From Asaia astilbis JCM 15831 (GTDB lineage: Bacteria; Pseudomonadota; Alphaproteobacteria; Acetobacterales; Acetobacteraceae), in NCBI RefSeq assembly GCF_000613845.1, contig NZ_BAJT01000019.1:1-64000 (forward strand): DNA of 64,000 nucleotides. The letters are read 5' to 3'. A program made the translations under genes and the position numbers. The notes below the pieces were generated by a model. The model searched no databases and was not told the origin of the DNA. It saw only the letters and a program-made list of their open reading frames with translations. Positions 1-11,258 of this stretch are shown here, one piece after another (the stretch's first letter is position 1; each line of letters begins with the position of its first letter).

Positions 1-173
1 CATCCGCCGCCGCCCCAGCCACCACCGCGAAAGCCGGCAGGGCCGCCCCCTGCAAATCTGCCGGGTCCACCTCCATGCCAGCCGCCTCCGGGGCCTCCCT
101 GAAAACCGCCGCGTTGCGCGTGGGCTGACAGGGGTACCAGCAGCGGAAGCATCAGGAGCGCTGCTCTCTTCAT
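1..173 (-). CDS. Glycine-rich exported protein (partial, 3' end beyond left edge)
   Basis: The visible N-terminus begins MKRAALLMLPLLVP and ends in a signal-peptidase-like SAHAQ, followed by a run of Gly, Arg, Pro and His typical of low-complexity secreted or envelope proteins. Two in-frame ATG codons lie upstream (at about 191 and 210), so the start is uncertain; 173 gives the most compact signal peptide. The gene leaves the window before any recognisable domain. Function unknown. Confidence 0.5.
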   Translation of the reverse strand, partial: MKRAALLMLPLLVPLSAHAQRGGFQGGPGGGWHGGGPGRFAGGGPAGFRGGGWGGGG

Positions 174-369
174 GGTCGATCGATGCATGGTCAGGGTCTT
201 TCTTTCCATGGAAAGCGGTGGAACCCGATTTCCCTCTCTTGCGATATCGTGTTGAGAAGGGGCGGAATAAAGACGAAAGCGTAACTGCGTGATTTCGTTT
301 CGTGACAAAGGGCAGATCAGACCCGAATGAGCGACAGGCGTGGCGTCCGGGCCATATCCCGGGACTATA

Positions 370-852
370 TCATTGCCGGGGTTTGCGACGGATATGGCCT
401 CCAAGCCGCGCCAGAACCTCCTGTAATTCGCCTTCTTTCATGTCCGGGATTTTCACCGGTGCAGGCGCTGGCCTTGCCGCCGGAGTGACCGGTCGCATGA
501 CAGAAGGGTCCTGCAGAATTCTGATTTTTTTGACCAGAATCGTTCCATCGTCGAAGCGCAGGTCGCGCCCGCTCCGCAACGGGCCACAATGCGTGTTGAT
601 CCGCTCGATCAGCTGCGGCGCGAGATGCTGGAGCTCAAGCGCAACCGGGCCCGTGCAGGCGATCGTCAGCGTGCCGGCACTGACGCGGCGAGGTTCTGTC
701 TGGCTCGCCAAGGCCGGTCCGACAATTTCGGCCCAGTCGAGAATGAGCCTGACGGCAGGGGCGGCGCGCTTGCTGAAGGCGGGTTTCGTGACCTGAGGCA
801 GGATCGACCCCAGGCACGGGCCTTCATGGAACGTCGCTCGAAGGGTGACCAT
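370..852 (-). CDS. DUF721 / DciA-like protein
   Basis: The core, with a motif like ILDWAEIVGPALASQTEP followed by a GTLTIACTGPVALELQH stretch, matches the DUF721 family. Members (DciA) are thought to act with the replicative helicase DnaB during replication initiation; applying that role here is inference. The open frame continues upstream to about 1068 and overlaps mutY, but conserved sequence begins near residue 85 of that longer frame, so I place the start at the ATG at 852; no clear ribosome-binding site decides it. It is divergent from mutY. A DUF721 gene beside mutY is a common alphaproteobacterial arrangement. Confidence 0.7.
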   Translation of the reverse strand: MVTLRATFHEGPCLGSILPQVTKPAFSKRAAPAVRLILDWAEIVGPALASQTEPRRVSAGTLTIACTGPVALELQHLAPQLIERINTHCGPLRSGRDLRFDDGTILVKKIRILQDPSVMRPVTPAARPAPAPVKIPDMKEGELQEVLARLGGHIRRKPRQ

Positions 853-1013
853 TTTGCGGCTTGCTCGGCGGGCACTTCTTTCCGGTCGACCGAGTTTCCC
901 GCTGCGCGACGGCCTTTTGCCGATGTCCCTGCATCCGACGCAACGGCGCGCGAGGGGGTTATTCGTGATGCCGGGCTCTTGTCCGATGAGGGATCTCGCT
1001 TCATATCGCCCGG

Positions 1014-2075
<1,062 letters not shown>

Positions 2076-2093
2076 AGAAAGAGACATCTCCTT

Positions 2094-2696
2094 ATGCTAT
2101 TCGCCTCTTCCCGTTTCTGGCTTCTCGATTTCTTCGGCCATGTTGTCGAGCATGATCCTTTGCGGGACTGCCTGTTTTCGGTGACCCCACCACCGGGGCG
2201 ATATCCGGGCCTTTTCTTTTTTGCGGATAATGTGGCGCTCGACAGCTTCACTGTCACCTTGCGCAAGGTCGTGTCCTTGCCGATGCCGCTTCCGCCCTTG
2301 CAGGCGACCCGTCTTTCAAACGGCCTCTTCACTTTTCAGCGCAAGGACGGGTCCGGTCGTTTCCTGAGGAGCGTCGAAAATGAAGGGATCGATTTTCAGG
2401 CTACCGAAGCCAAGGATTGGGAGCATTTCTTCATTCTGTCCGAACAGATGCTGCATGCGTTTGCCATCCTCAGTCAGGAAGCGGTCAGCACAGTGACGAC
2501 GGAAGAGGGAGAGATTCTCGCGCCGTTACGTGTCGTCCAGGGCCATAACGGAAAGATTGGCGAACTTGTCTTTTCACTCGCAACGAACATGTCGGCGCTT
2601 GAAGCTATGTCGGGTCTGGGTACGGGCGAAACTGCACCTTTGCCCCTCGTTACCCGCGATGGTCAGCAGGTAACGTTGGCCGTGACACGCTCATGA
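2094..2696 (+). CDS. Hypothetical protein, 200 aa
   Basis: I do not recognise a family. The protein is soluble-looking, has no signal peptide or transmembrane helix, and begins 18 bases after mutY, so it is probably cotranscribed with it. Its stop overlaps the stop of the convergent photolyase gene by a few bases. Composition and codon use resemble the neighbours and the frame is clean, which supports a real gene. No function can be assigned. Confidence 0.7.
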   Translation: MLFASSRFWLLDFFGHVVEHDPLRDCLFSVTPPPGRYPGLFFFADNVALDSFTVTLRKVVSLPMPLPPLQATRLSNGLFTFQRKDGSGRFLRSVENEGIDFQATEAKDWEHFFILSEQMLHAFAILSQEAVSTVTTEEGEILAPLRVVQGHNGKIGELVFSLATNMSALEAMSGLGTGETAPLPLVTRDGQQVTLAVTRS

Positions 2697-4154
2697 GGCG
2701 CGTGTCTTGCGATAGGCAGCCATAGCCCGGTTACGTCCCTCCTCGAGTGAGACGATGGGAAGAGGGTAATTTTTCCCGAGGCTCACGCCCGCCTTCTTCA
2801 GGGTATCGGGGTCCGCATCCCAGGGCGCAGCGATGGCGTCATCGGGGAGCTTAGAGAGTTCCGGTACCCAGCGACGGATGTAATCTCCTTCCGGGTCGAA
2901 TTTATCGGCCTGGCGCAAGGGATTGAAAATGCGGAAAAAGGGCGAGGCATCGATGCCTGTGCCCGCAACCCATTGCCAATTGACGGCATTTGAAGCCGGA
3001 TCAGCGTCGATCAGCGTATCCCAGAACCAGATTTCGCCCTTGCGCCAGTCGATCAAAAGATGTTTGGCCAGAAAAGACGCGACGATCATGCGTGCCCGGT
3101 TATGCATCCAGCCCGTTTCCCAGAGCTGACGCATGCCGGCATCTACGACCGGAATGCCGGTCTGACCGTGCTGCCATGCCGCAAGGTCTTTTTTGCTGTT
3201 TTGCCAATCGAGCTTGTCGAACTGAGATTTCAGATTTCTGTCTGGCAAGTGAGGGTTGTGGAAAAGGGTGTACCAGGAGAAATCACGCCATCCCAGCTCG
3301 GAGAGATAAATCTCACGATCTGACTTGGCGCCTTTGTCCGCGCAAATGTGCCAAACCTGTTTTGGAGACAAAACGCCAAACCGCAGATAGGGAGAAAGGC
3401 GCGAGCTGTCCTCGGCAGCCATGTCATTGCGGCCGACCCCGTAATGGCTCAAGGGACCTTTGGCGAAGTCATGGGCGATCTCTTGCGCGGCTTCTTCGCC
3501 GAATTCCCAGTATTGCACCATCTTGCTCGCCCAATCCGGCTTTCGCGGCAAGAGAGCACTGTCGAGGTCCAGCGGTGAGAGCGTTGCCGAGCCCTTTGTC
3601 TGCGTTTTGAGAGAGGCATCCCAGCTTTCGAAACGTATCTTTTTAGGCGCGGGTTTCGGTGTGGCAGGCGCGCCGAGCTCTCTGAAGGCTTTCCACCACG
3701 CCGTGAAAATCTTGTATGGCGTGCCGGTTTTTGTCGTGACGGCACCCGGCGATCGCAGCAAGGTGCCATGAGATCGGATCATCTCACATCCAGCGTCGTT
3801 GAGAATCGCTGCGACCTTATCGTCCTGCTCGCGCGCTTCCCGCTGATAGCGGTAATGACAAAAAAGCTTGCGGGCGCCGCTTTGCTGCATGAGGCGGGGT
3901 ATCAGGTCGGCAGGATCGCCTTCGAGAACCAGACACTCGCCATCATGTTCGTCGAGACTCTTCCTGAACTGTGTGAGTGTCTGATGTAAAAACCACTTCA
4001 GCGCGCCCCCGAGCGGGCGTGTCGCGCCGGAATTATCCAGAATATAGACGCAGAGTGAGGGGCCCTCCTCGGCCTGGGCAGCGATGAGAGCCGGATGATC
4101 CTTCAGGCGCAGATCATCGCGAAACCAGAGAAGAGAGGGCGGTGCTGCGGTCAT
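2691..4154 (-). CDS. phr: Deoxyribodipyrimidine photolyase
   Basis: Light-dependent repair of cyclobutane pyrimidine dimers using FAD and an antenna chromophore. It has an N-terminal photolyase domain beginning LLWFRDDLRLKDHPAL and a C-terminal FAD-binding domain with RDFSWYTLFHNP, the GWMHNRARMIVASFLAKHL helix and WQWVAGTGIDASPFFRIFNP. At about 487 residues it is full length. The frame opens further upstream, but the ATG at 4154 is preceded by AGGAAG at good spacing and starts the conserved N-terminus. It could be a CPD photolyase or a related cryptochrome; CPD class I is most likely. Confidence 0.93.
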   Translation of the reverse strand: MTAAPPSLLWFRDDLRLKDHPALIAAQAEEGPSLCVYILDNSGATRPLGGALKWFLHQTLTQFRKSLDEHDGECLVLEGDPADLIPRLMQQSGARKLFCHYRYQREAREQDDKVAAILNDAGCEMIRSHGTLLRSPGAVTTKTGTPYKIFTAWWKAFRELGAPATPKPAPKKIRFESWDASLKTQTKGSATLSPLDLDSALLPRKPDWASKMVQYWEFGEEAAQEIAHDFAKGPLSHYGVGRNDMAAEDSSRLSPYLRFGVLSPKQVWHICADKGAKSDREIYLSELGWRDFSWYTLFHNPHLPDRNLKSQFDKLDWQNSKKDLAAWQHGQTGIPVVDAGMRQLWETGWMHNRARMIVASFLAKHLLIDWRKGEIWFWDTLIDADPASNAVNWQWVAGTGIDASPFFRIFNPLRQADKFDPEGDYIRRWVPELSKLPDDAIAAPWDADPDTLKKAGVSLGKNYPLPIVSLEEGRNRAMAAYRKTRAS

Positions 4155-4370
4155 GAAACTTCCTGCGACGCGGAGAAGAATGAAGAGATGAAGTTTGAAA
4201 AGCGCAGGAGGATCGCTCTGGTTCGTTAACGCCCATTCCAACGCTTCCTACCGTGAGGTCACACCTTGTCGTCCGGTTACAAAAAATAAAGAAACTGCCC
4301 TGTCATTTTGAAAACCGGACCATAGATATCGCGTTTGAAGGGTTCGATCATTTTATTAGGGAAATGTTCT

Positions 4371-4565
4371 ATGACCCCGGTTTCCTTCCTCCGCACTGGT
4401 GCTCTCGCCGTCATGCTGGCTCTTCCGGCTCTGGGCCTTGCCGCTTGTAACACAATCGATGGCGCTGGCCGTGATGTCAGCTCGGTTGGCCATAACGTCA
4501 GCAATGGCGCCAGCGCCACGCAGGGCGCAATCCACAACTCAGTGCCACAGGCCGCGACGCGCTGA
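4371..4565 (+). CDS. Entericidin-like small lipoprotein
   Basis: A 64-residue protein with an N-terminal hydrophobic helix and a lipobox LGLAAC, followed by NTIDGAGRDVSS, the usual entericidin A/B pattern in Proteobacteria (small lipoprotein, envelope, often stress-associated). The start at 4371 is chosen because it gives a proper lipoprotein signal; upstream in-frame codons would add a non-signal extension. A strong terminator follows 28 bases after the stop, so it is probably monocistronic. Confidence 0.75.
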   Translation: MTPVSFLRTGALAVMLALPALGLAACNTIDGAGRDVSSVGHNVSNGASATQGAIHNSVPQAATR

Positions 4566-4592
4566 TCGTTCCAGTCGAAACCTGAGGGTTTG

Positions 4593-4623
4593 AAAAAGGG
4601 TGGGGCGTGCTCCACCCTTTTTT
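4593..4623 (+). terminator. Rho-independent terminator after the entericidin-like gene
   Basis: An 11-bp perfect stem (AAAAAGGGTGG pairing with CCACCCTTTTT) with an 8-base loop, ending in a T run. The A-rich 5' arm means it may work on both strands. It separates the lipoprotein from the riboflavin operon leader. Confidence 0.85.
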
Positions 4624-4752
4624 GCGTTCTTCTGGCGACGACAGCATTGACCCCGGAGAGGCGTCTACTTGGGCCGGGCGCCTGAGACTTGCAAATTCGT
4701 CTCCAGACTGCACATACTAACCACTCGGTCATAAAGGCCGGGTTTTAAAACG

Positions 4753-4896
4753 ACGTTCTCGGGGCGGGGTGCAATTCCCCACCGGCGGTAGGTGCCTTCG
4801 GCACGAGCCCGCGAGCGCCTTTGGCTCTAATGCCAAAGGGTCAGCAGATCCGGTCAGATCCCGGAGCCGACGGTCATAGTCCGGATGGAAGAGAAC
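4753..4896 (+). promoter_or_regulatory. FMN riboswitch (RFN element)
   Basis: The leader has the conserved RFN blocks in order: a 5' strand with TTCTCGGGGCGGGG, the CACCGGCGGTAGG segment, a variable hairpin, then GATCCGGTCAGATCCCGGAGCCGACGG and the closing AGTCCGGATGGAAGAGA. FMN binding normally represses riboflavin genes at transcription or translation. It ends about 40 bases before the likely ribD start, and the alternative ribD ATG at 4885 lies inside the 3' closing strand, so translational control is plausible. Confidence 0.95.
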
Positions 4897-4938
4897 AGAA
4901 AACGGGCTCAGGATGGTTCGCCGTCAGGAGTTCGAAGG

Positions 4939-6063
4939 ATGTTCGTACCTGAGGACCGTCCAAAGGGATGGGACCGTATTGCTGTGTCGGGAGATTTTCC
5001 CTCCGGAGTTGCCGCAAAAGAGCAGGGCCTGACGGCGCCTGATATCAGTGCGGTTCGGCGAGGCTTTGACGCCGCGCTCAAGGAAGCCTCAGTTTATCTG
5101 GGGGCCACCTCTCCCAATCCTGCGGTTGGCTGTACCCTGCTCGATCGAGACGGGGCTATTCTCGTATCGGAAGCCCATCACCGTACCGGGACCCGCCATG
5201 CCGAGGCGCTCGCGCTTCATCGTGCGCGTGAAATCGGTGTGCTCGACAGAGCCGTGACGGCTCTCGTGACGCTTGAGCCCTGCAATCATGTCGGTCGTAC
5301 GCCGCCTTGCAGCGAGGCTCTGCGCGATAGCCCCGTCAGCACGGTCTGGGTCGGTATGCGCGACCCCAACCCTGTCGCTGGGGGAGGGATTGCCCGGCTG
5401 CGGCAAATGCCGGAAGGGCGGGAGGTCTTCCTCGTGGAGGAATGTCCCGATCTGGCGGAAACCCATCGAGCCTGCCAGGCATTGCTTGCGCCCTTTGCGA
5501 CACGCATCTCGAAGCAACGTCCCTGGATTACCGTCAAGCAGGCCTGTGATGCCAAAGGCTCCATGATCCCGCCTGAAGGAAAAACCACCTTCACGAGCCA
5601 GAATTCGCTTGAAATTGCTCATCGCCTGAGACGGGCGAGTGATGCGATCATTACCGGTATCGGCACGGTTCTTGCGGATCGTCCGCGTTTTACCGTGCGT
5701 CATGTCGCGGATCACGAAGATCGTGCGCCGCGTCTGCTCGTCGTCTGTGATCGACAGAACCGTCTGCCGGATTCTTGGCGGGAAATGATGATCGGCAGTG
5801 GCTATCGGGTCATTGTCTCACGCGATCTGGCAGAAATTCCCTCCTTGCTGGGCGATCATGGCGTGAACTGGGCCATGGTCGAGGCTGGACCGGCGCTCCT
5901 CGATGAGATTGCAGATCAGGGTCTGTGGGATGACTGGCTGACAATCCGGACCTCCCATGAGGGGCCGGACCGATGTTCGGTCCGCTCTCACGGACCTTCG
6001 CCCTTGCGTTTTATACTGGATGAAGGGGTCAATCCCCTTCCTGCTGACAAGGCTGCCTTCTGA
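4939..6063 (+). CDS. ribD: Riboflavin biosynthesis deaminase/reductase RibD
   Basis: Bifunctional pyrimidine deaminase and uracil reductase, second and third steps from GTP to riboflavin. The N-terminal deaminase has TSPNPAVG, zinc-ligand HAEALAL and PCNHVGRTPPC; the C-terminal half has the reductase TGIGTVLADRP motif. An in-frame ATG at 4885 falls within the riboswitch 3' arm; the ATG at 4939, eight bases after AGGAG, is a better start and gives 374 residues. Its stop overlaps the ribE start (TGATG), so translation is probably coupled. Confidence 0.93.
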   Translation: MFVPEDRPKGWDRIAVSGDFPSGVAAKEQGLTAPDISAVRRGFDAALKEASVYLGATSPNPAVGCTLLDRDGAILVSEAHHRTGTRHAEALALHRAREIGVLDRAVTALVTLEPCNHVGRTPPCSEALRDSPVSTVWVGMRDPNPVAGGGIARLRQMPEGREVFLVEECPDLAETHRACQALLAPFATRISKQRPWITVKQACDAKGSMIPPEGKTTFTSQNSLEIAHRLRRASDAIITGIGTVLADRPRFTVRHVADHEDRAPRLLVVCDRQNRLPDSWREMMIGSGYRVIVSRDLAEIPSLLGDHGVNWAMVEAGPALLDEIADQGLWDDWLTIRTSHEGPDRCSVRSHGPSPLRFILDEGVNPLPADKAAF

Positions 6064-6673
6064 TGTTTTCTGGCATTATCGAACATATTGGCCGTATCAA
6101 GTCTGTCGAACCTCGCGAGCAGGCTATCCTGCTTCAGGTTGAGACAGGCCTTTCCGATATGGATCTGGGCGAAAGCATTGCCGTCAATGGCGTCTGCCTG
6201 ACGGTTGCTGCCTATGATTCTTCGGGCCTTGCGGATTTCTTCGTGAGTGCAGAGACCCTGTCGCGCACGGCGCTGGGGCGGCTTGTGGCAGGATCGCGCG
6301 TCAATCTCGAGCGCGCCAGCACCCCTTCGACCCGCCTCTCGGGGCATATCGTCCAAGGCCATGTCGATGGTCTGGCCGAGCTGGTCGGGATGCGCTCGGT
6401 CGGTGAATCCCACCACATCACTTTTCGCCTGCCGGAAGCCTTGCGCGGCTATGTGGTCGAGAAAGGATCGATCGCACTCGATGGTGTCAGCCTGACGGTG
6501 AATGAGGTGAGTGATGTTCAGGATGGCACATTCACCATCGCGCTCATGATCATTCCTCACACATGGATCATACGGGTCTCTCCGAAATTCAGCCCGGGGC
6601 TCGCGCCAATGTTGAAGTCGATGTCCTGGCGAAATACGTTGAAAGCCTGCTGAAATACGGGGTGCGGTCATGA
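6063..6673 (+). CDS. ribE: Riboflavin synthase alpha chain RibE, frameshifted near 6565
   Basis: Converts two 6,7-dimethyl-8-ribityllumazine molecules to riboflavin. It opens MFSGIIEHIGRI, with two lumazine-binding barrels including SIAVNGVCLTV and SIALDGVSLTVNEV. The frame breaks after IPHTW and stops at 6653, but the -1 frame continues as DHTGLSEIQPGARANVEVDV and ends KYGVRS at 6673, overlapping the ribBA ATG (ATGA). Restoring one G in a GGG run (TGG-GAT) heals the gene. Loss of an essential enzyme inside an intact operon is unlikely, so I suspect a sequence error. Confidence 0.9.
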
Positions 6674-7959
6674 ACACCTCGCCATCCTCACGGCTGACAG
6701 ATGCCATCGCGGCATTGCGTGAGGGACGCATGGTCATGATGGTCGATGACGAGAAGCGTGAGAACGAAGGCGATCTGGTGATTGCCGCACAATTTGCGAC
6801 AGCCGATGCCGTCAATTTCATGGCGACCCATGCGCGTGGTCTGATCTGTCTGCCGCTTGAGGCCGAGCAGCTCGATCGTCTCGATTTGCCCATGATGCCG
6901 CGTCGTGGTTTCGATCCACGTGGAACAGCTTTTACGGTTTCCATCGAGGCGACGACGGGCATCACAACTGGTATTTCGGCTGCCGACCGGGCACGCACGA
7001 TCCAGCTTGCGGGCCATCCCGATGCCCGTCCGGAAGATATCAGTACGCCGGGTCACATCTTTCCGCTTCGAGCCCATCCTGAGGGAACGGTGGCTCGCGA
7101 CGGTCATACGGAAGGCGCGATCGATCTCGCCCGTCTTGCTGGATTGCACCCGGCTGCCGTGATCTGTGAGGTCATGAGTGCTGACGGCACCATGGCGCGT
7201 TTGCCTGAGTTGCAGGGTTTTGCGGCCCGTCATGATCTCCCGGTTATCACGATTGAGGAAATCGCCGATTGGTGCCGTGCCCACGGTCGCGCAGCGCTCG
7301 ATCAGAGCCTTCCGCCCGCACCGGTCTCGCCCGCTGTAGAGCACATTGCCGAGGCGGCGCTTCCGAGCATTTTTGGCGGGCATGATTTGCGGATCCACGC
7401 TTTTCGGGCGCCGGATGGAATTGAGCATGTCGCTCTGATCAAAGGGGATGTGACCGAGGGCGTTCCGCTTGTGCGGCTGCATTCCGAATGCGTGACAGGT
7501 GACGCGCTGGGGTCGCTGCGATGCGATTGCGGTCCGCAGCTTCGCGAGGCGCTGGAGCGGATTTCCGGCGCGTCAGCAGGTGTCCTGGTCTATCTGCGAG
7601 GTCATGAGGGCAGGGGCATCGGTCTTGGTAACAAGATCAGGGCGTATGCTCTGCAGGATGCCGGCAAGGATACGCTGGAAGCCAATCTCGAGCTCGGTCT
7701 CCCGGCTGACGCGCGTGACTGGGTAACGGGGGCTGCTATTCTCCAGCTGCTCGGGGTCACGTCTCTGACCCTGCTGACCAATAATCCGAGCAAGGTATCG
7801 GGTCTGGAGGAAGCTGGTCTGAAAGTCGTGAGCCAGGAGCGGCTCGAGGCAGGCTCCAATCCATTCAATCGGGCATATCTTCATGCCAAACGGACCCGGA
7901 TGGGGCATCAATTAAGCGATGTCTGGCCGGATCTCGTCGACACACTGGTTCAAAAATAA
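6670..7959 (+). CDS. ribBA: Bifunctional 3,4-DHBP synthase / GTP cyclohydrolase II
   Basis: The RibB half makes 3,4-dihydroxy-2-butanone 4-phosphate from ribulose 5-phosphate; the RibA half opens GTP, the first committed step. RibB motifs include VDDEKRENEGDLVIAA and the TGISAADRA segment. The RibA half has the zinc site SECVTGDALGSLRCDCGPQL and GHEGRGIGLGNKI. At 429 residues both domains look complete, although many alphaproteobacterial fusions have a degenerate RibA half. It is translationally coupled to ribE by an ATGA overlap. Confidence 0.93.
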   Translation: MNTSPSSRLTDAIAALREGRMVMMVDDEKRENEGDLVIAAQFATADAVNFMATHARGLICLPLEAEQLDRLDLPMMPRRGFDPRGTAFTVSIEATTGITTGISAADRARTIQLAGHPDARPEDISTPGHIFPLRAHPEGTVARDGHTEGAIDLARLAGLHPAAVICEVMSADGTMARLPELQGFAARHDLPVITIEEIADWCRAHGRAALDQSLPPAPVSPAVEHIAEAALPSIFGGHDLRIHAFRAPDGIEHVALIKGDVTEGVPLVRLHSECVTGDALGSLRCDCGPQLREALERISGASAGVLVYLRGHEGRGIGLGNKIRAYALQDAGKDTLEANLELGLPADARDWVTGAAILQLLGVTSLTLLTNNPSKVSGLEEAGLKVVSQERLEAGSNPFNRAYLHAKRTRMGHQLSDVWPDLVDTLVQK

Positions 7960-7968
7960 GGAGTCCTC

Positions 7969-8442
7969 ATGAGCAAGACGATCCCCGTAGCACCCGATCT
8001 GACACTGGTGCCGACACCGAAGCTCGCCCTTCTGGTCAGCCGGTTCAATACGGATGTCACCCACGGCCTGCGTGACGGTGCGCTGGAGTGGCTGGCCGAA
8101 CATGACATCCGTGATGTCGATGTATTCGATGCTCCCGGCGCCTTCGAGCTGCCGCTGATGGCTCAGGCACTTGCCAAGACCGGCACGTATGAAGGCGTGA
8201 TCTGCCTTGGCTGCGTCATCAAGGGTGACACGGCCCATTTCGAGTTCATCAGCCTCGGGACGACGATCGGCATCATGCAGGCGCAGCTGGCGACAGAGAC
8301 GCCGATCTCCTTTGGCGTGCTGACGACCTACACCGATGAACAGGCTCAGGCCCGGTCACGCAAGGACGCTCATAACAAGGGTCGTGAAGCCTCAGCAGCT
8401 TGCGTCGAGACGCTCGCTTTTCTGCGCAACACGCGTAGCTGA
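7969..8442 (+). CDS. ribH: 6,7-dimethyl-8-ribityllumazine synthase RibH
   Basis: Condenses the RibD product with DHBP to form lumazine, the RibE substrate, completing the pathway here. Lumazine synthase features include LLVSRFN near the N-terminus, the PGAFELPL substrate loop and the GCVIKGDTAHFEFI stretch with the catalytic His. The ATG is preceded by AAGGAG ten bases after the ribBA stop. nusB, which often follows ribH, is absent. Confidence 0.95.
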   Translation: MSKTIPVAPDLTLVPTPKLALLVSRFNTDVTHGLRDGALEWLAEHDIRDVDVFDAPGAFELPLMAQALAKTGTYEGVICLGCVIKGDTAHFEFISLGTTIGIMQAQLATETPISFGVLTTYTDEQAQARSRKDAHNKGREASAACVETLAFLRNTRS

Positions 8443-8557
8443 GGGCAGAGCGCCCTTTTGCAAGACGCATGATGTTTCCCAATCGGGTCACAATGCTCTA
8501 AACCTGCCCGGACCATGACGCTTTGGCGTCTCTCCGTGGCAGGGTCATCACACTTCA

Positions 8558-11150
8558 ATGCTTGCAAACTTCATCGGTAAGACCGTCTCGTTCTGCACCA
8601 GGCGCGTTTGGGTCGTTCTTTTTCTTTTCACGCTGCTGACGGCTGGCAGCCTGTTCCTGACGGTTCAACGTCTGGGCGTGACGACCGATACCGATGCCAT
8701 GTTTGCGGCAAATCTGCCCTGGAAACAGCGCGGCGCCGAGCTGAGTCGCCTGTTTCCGCAGAATGACGACCTCATGGTCGCCATCATCAAGGCCGATATG
8801 CCCGAGCAGGGGCGTGCCACTGCGCGTGAACTGGCCAAAATCCTGCGCGCCGATCACAAGAATTTCCGCACGGTTCGCCTGCCCGACGACTCGCCGTTTC
8901 TGGAAAATCACGGCCTGCTTTTCCTCGACAAGCCGGTTCTCGGATCGCTGCTCGATTCCATCGTCGCAGCGCAGCCCTTTCTGGGCACGCTCTCTGCCGA
9001 TCCGTCCTCACGAGGCATCTTCTCCGCGCTCGGTCTGATCGGTGAGGGACTCTCTGCCGGGGAAGATATCCCGGAGAGCTTTACCACGGAGCTTAAGGGT
9101 TTTGCCGTTGCCCTGCACGATGCTGCTGAAGGGCACCCCAAAGATCTTTCCTGGCAGAATCTCCTCGCAGGACCGCTGGCGGAAATGGCCGGCAATTATC
9201 AATATGTCATCACGCAGCCGCATCAGGATTTCGGCTCGCTACAGCCGGGGGGCGAGGCCAGTGCTGCGATGCGTCGTGCGATCGACTCCCTGCCTTTCGT
9301 GAAGAGCGGCAATGCCATTGCATGATCACCGGGCCGGTCCAGCTGAGCGATGAGGAGTTCTCGACCGTTGCTCATGGCATGGGGCTCGGGCTTCTGACCT
9401 CACTGGTGCTGGTCTCCTGCTGGCTTGTGCTTGCGGTGCGGTCCATTCGGGTCATTGTGCCTATTCTGATTACACTGGTGATCGGTCTGCTGCTGACGAC
9501 GGGCTTTGCGGCCATTGCGGTCGGTAAGCTCAATCTGATTTCTGTCGCGTTCGCGGTGCTCTTCGTCGGGATTGCCGTGGATTTTGCGATCCAGTTCTCT
9601 GTGCGTTTTCGTGAACAGCGCCTGCCTTCAGGGGGCGAGATGAGCCCGGTAGACGCGCTTGCAGAAACAGGGCGTGAAACCGGCCATCAAATTCTAGTCG
9701 CCTCGCTTGCGACAGCGGCCGGGTTCCTTGCTTTCGTTCCAACGAGTTTCGTCGGTGTGGCTCAGCTGGGGCTGATCGCTGGTATCGGCATGATCATCGC
9801 CTTCTTGTGCACGATGACATTGCTCCCGACCCTGTTGCATCTCTTCGGTGCGCGCCTGAGCCGTGGCACTCCGGGGATCAAGAGTCTTGCCGGTGCCGAT
9901 CGGCTGCTGCGTCGTTTCCGCAAGCCCGTTCTGGCGGTCTTCGCCCTGCTTGCCCTGACAGGTCTGGCCCTCATTCCGCACCTCAGCTTTGACGCCGATC
10001 CGCTTCATACGAAGAATCCCGACACCGAAGGCATGCGTGCGCTCCATCTTCTGGAGCAGGATCCTCGTGCGTCGCCCTATGATGCGAGGTGATCGTTCCG
10101 AGCCTGACGGTCGCTGCAGAGCGCGCCAAACAGTTCGACGCTTTGCCGAGCGTTTCCTCGGTTCTGTGGCTCGGCATGTTCGTGCCGGAGGATCAGACCG
10201 AAAAACTGGCGATGATTCAGGATACGGCGTCGATCCTGCTGCCCACTTTGATCGGGCAGGAGGCGCAGCCCGCGCCGGATGCCGCCGCCCTGCGTGCCAG
10301 TGCGGTCTCTGCCGCGCAGAAGCTGGGAGCCGTCATTGACAAGACCGCTCCGGACTCCCCGTTGCGGGATATCCAGAAATCGCTCGCCAAGCTGGCGACA
10401 CTCCCCGATGCGCAGCTTCTGGCCGCGAATACGGCGCTGACGCGCTTTTTGCCTGAGCAGCTAACGCAACTGGTGGATGTTCTCCAGCCGACCCCGGTGA
10501 CGATAGAGAGCATTCCGCAGGATATTGCGCGCGACTACGTGCTGCCTGACGGGCGTGCCCTTCTCAAGATCCTGCCGAAAGGCCGGATGTCGGACAGCAA
10601 CGTGCTCTACCGTTTCCTCCACGACATGCTCTCGATCGACAAGAATACGGCAGGGACAGCGCTGGAGGTGGTCGAGAGCGCACATACCATGGTGCATGCC
10701 TTCTCGATGGCAGCCATCTCAGCCCTGGTCATGATCGCGGTCATTCTCTTTGTCGCGCTTCGCCGTCTGCTCGATATGGCGCTGGTTCTCGCCCCTTTGC
10801 TGCTCTCGGCTCTGCTGACCGTCATTCTGATTGTGACGGTCCCCGAGAGCCTGAATTTCGCGAATATCATCGCGCTGCCGCTGCTGCTCGGTGTCGGAGT
10901 CTCGTTTAACATATACTTTGTCATGAACTGGCGTGCCGGTATCAAAAGCCCGCTTACCTCGCCGACGGCGCATGCTGTCTTGTTCTCTGCGCTCACCACT
11001 GGCACGGCGTTCGGATCGCTGGCGGCGTCCCAGCATCCGGGCACAGCCAGCATGGGACGGCTATTGCTGATGTCGCTGGCGTGCACCCTTGTGGCAACGC
11101 TCACCTTCATTCCGGCTTTGTTACCCAAGCGTAAAATTGATGCCGAATAG
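8558..11150 (+). CDS. hpnN: Hopanoid-transporter RND-family protein HpnN, frameshifted near 9316 and 10088
   Basis: RND-superfamily membrane protein of the HpnN type, thought to move hopanoids from inner to outer membrane. Three consecutive frames (8558-9325, 9322-10092, 10089-11150) together give one protein of about 860 residues: an N-terminal membrane anchor and periplasmic domain, a first helix bundle with VAFAVLFVGIAVDFAIQFSVRF, a second periplasmic domain after DADPLHTKNPDTEGMRAL, and a second bundle with FANIIALPLLLGVGVSFNIYF. Single-base restorations (CC to CCC near 9316, GG to GGG near 10088) rejoin it. Family assignment is strong, substrate is inferred. Confidence 0.85.
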
Positions 11151-11258
11151 CGCTGCCATGCGCCTGATGCGGAGCTGGCCGTTTCATAAAAGAGGTGGCC
11201 AGACCGTGTTTTGTGATGATAGGGACAACCTCTAACGCAATCGTGAGCCCCGCCCATC

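Noticed and set aside
302..796. 164-codon plus-strand ORF
   Set aside because: Antisense to the DUF721 gene; no start signal or recognisable domain.
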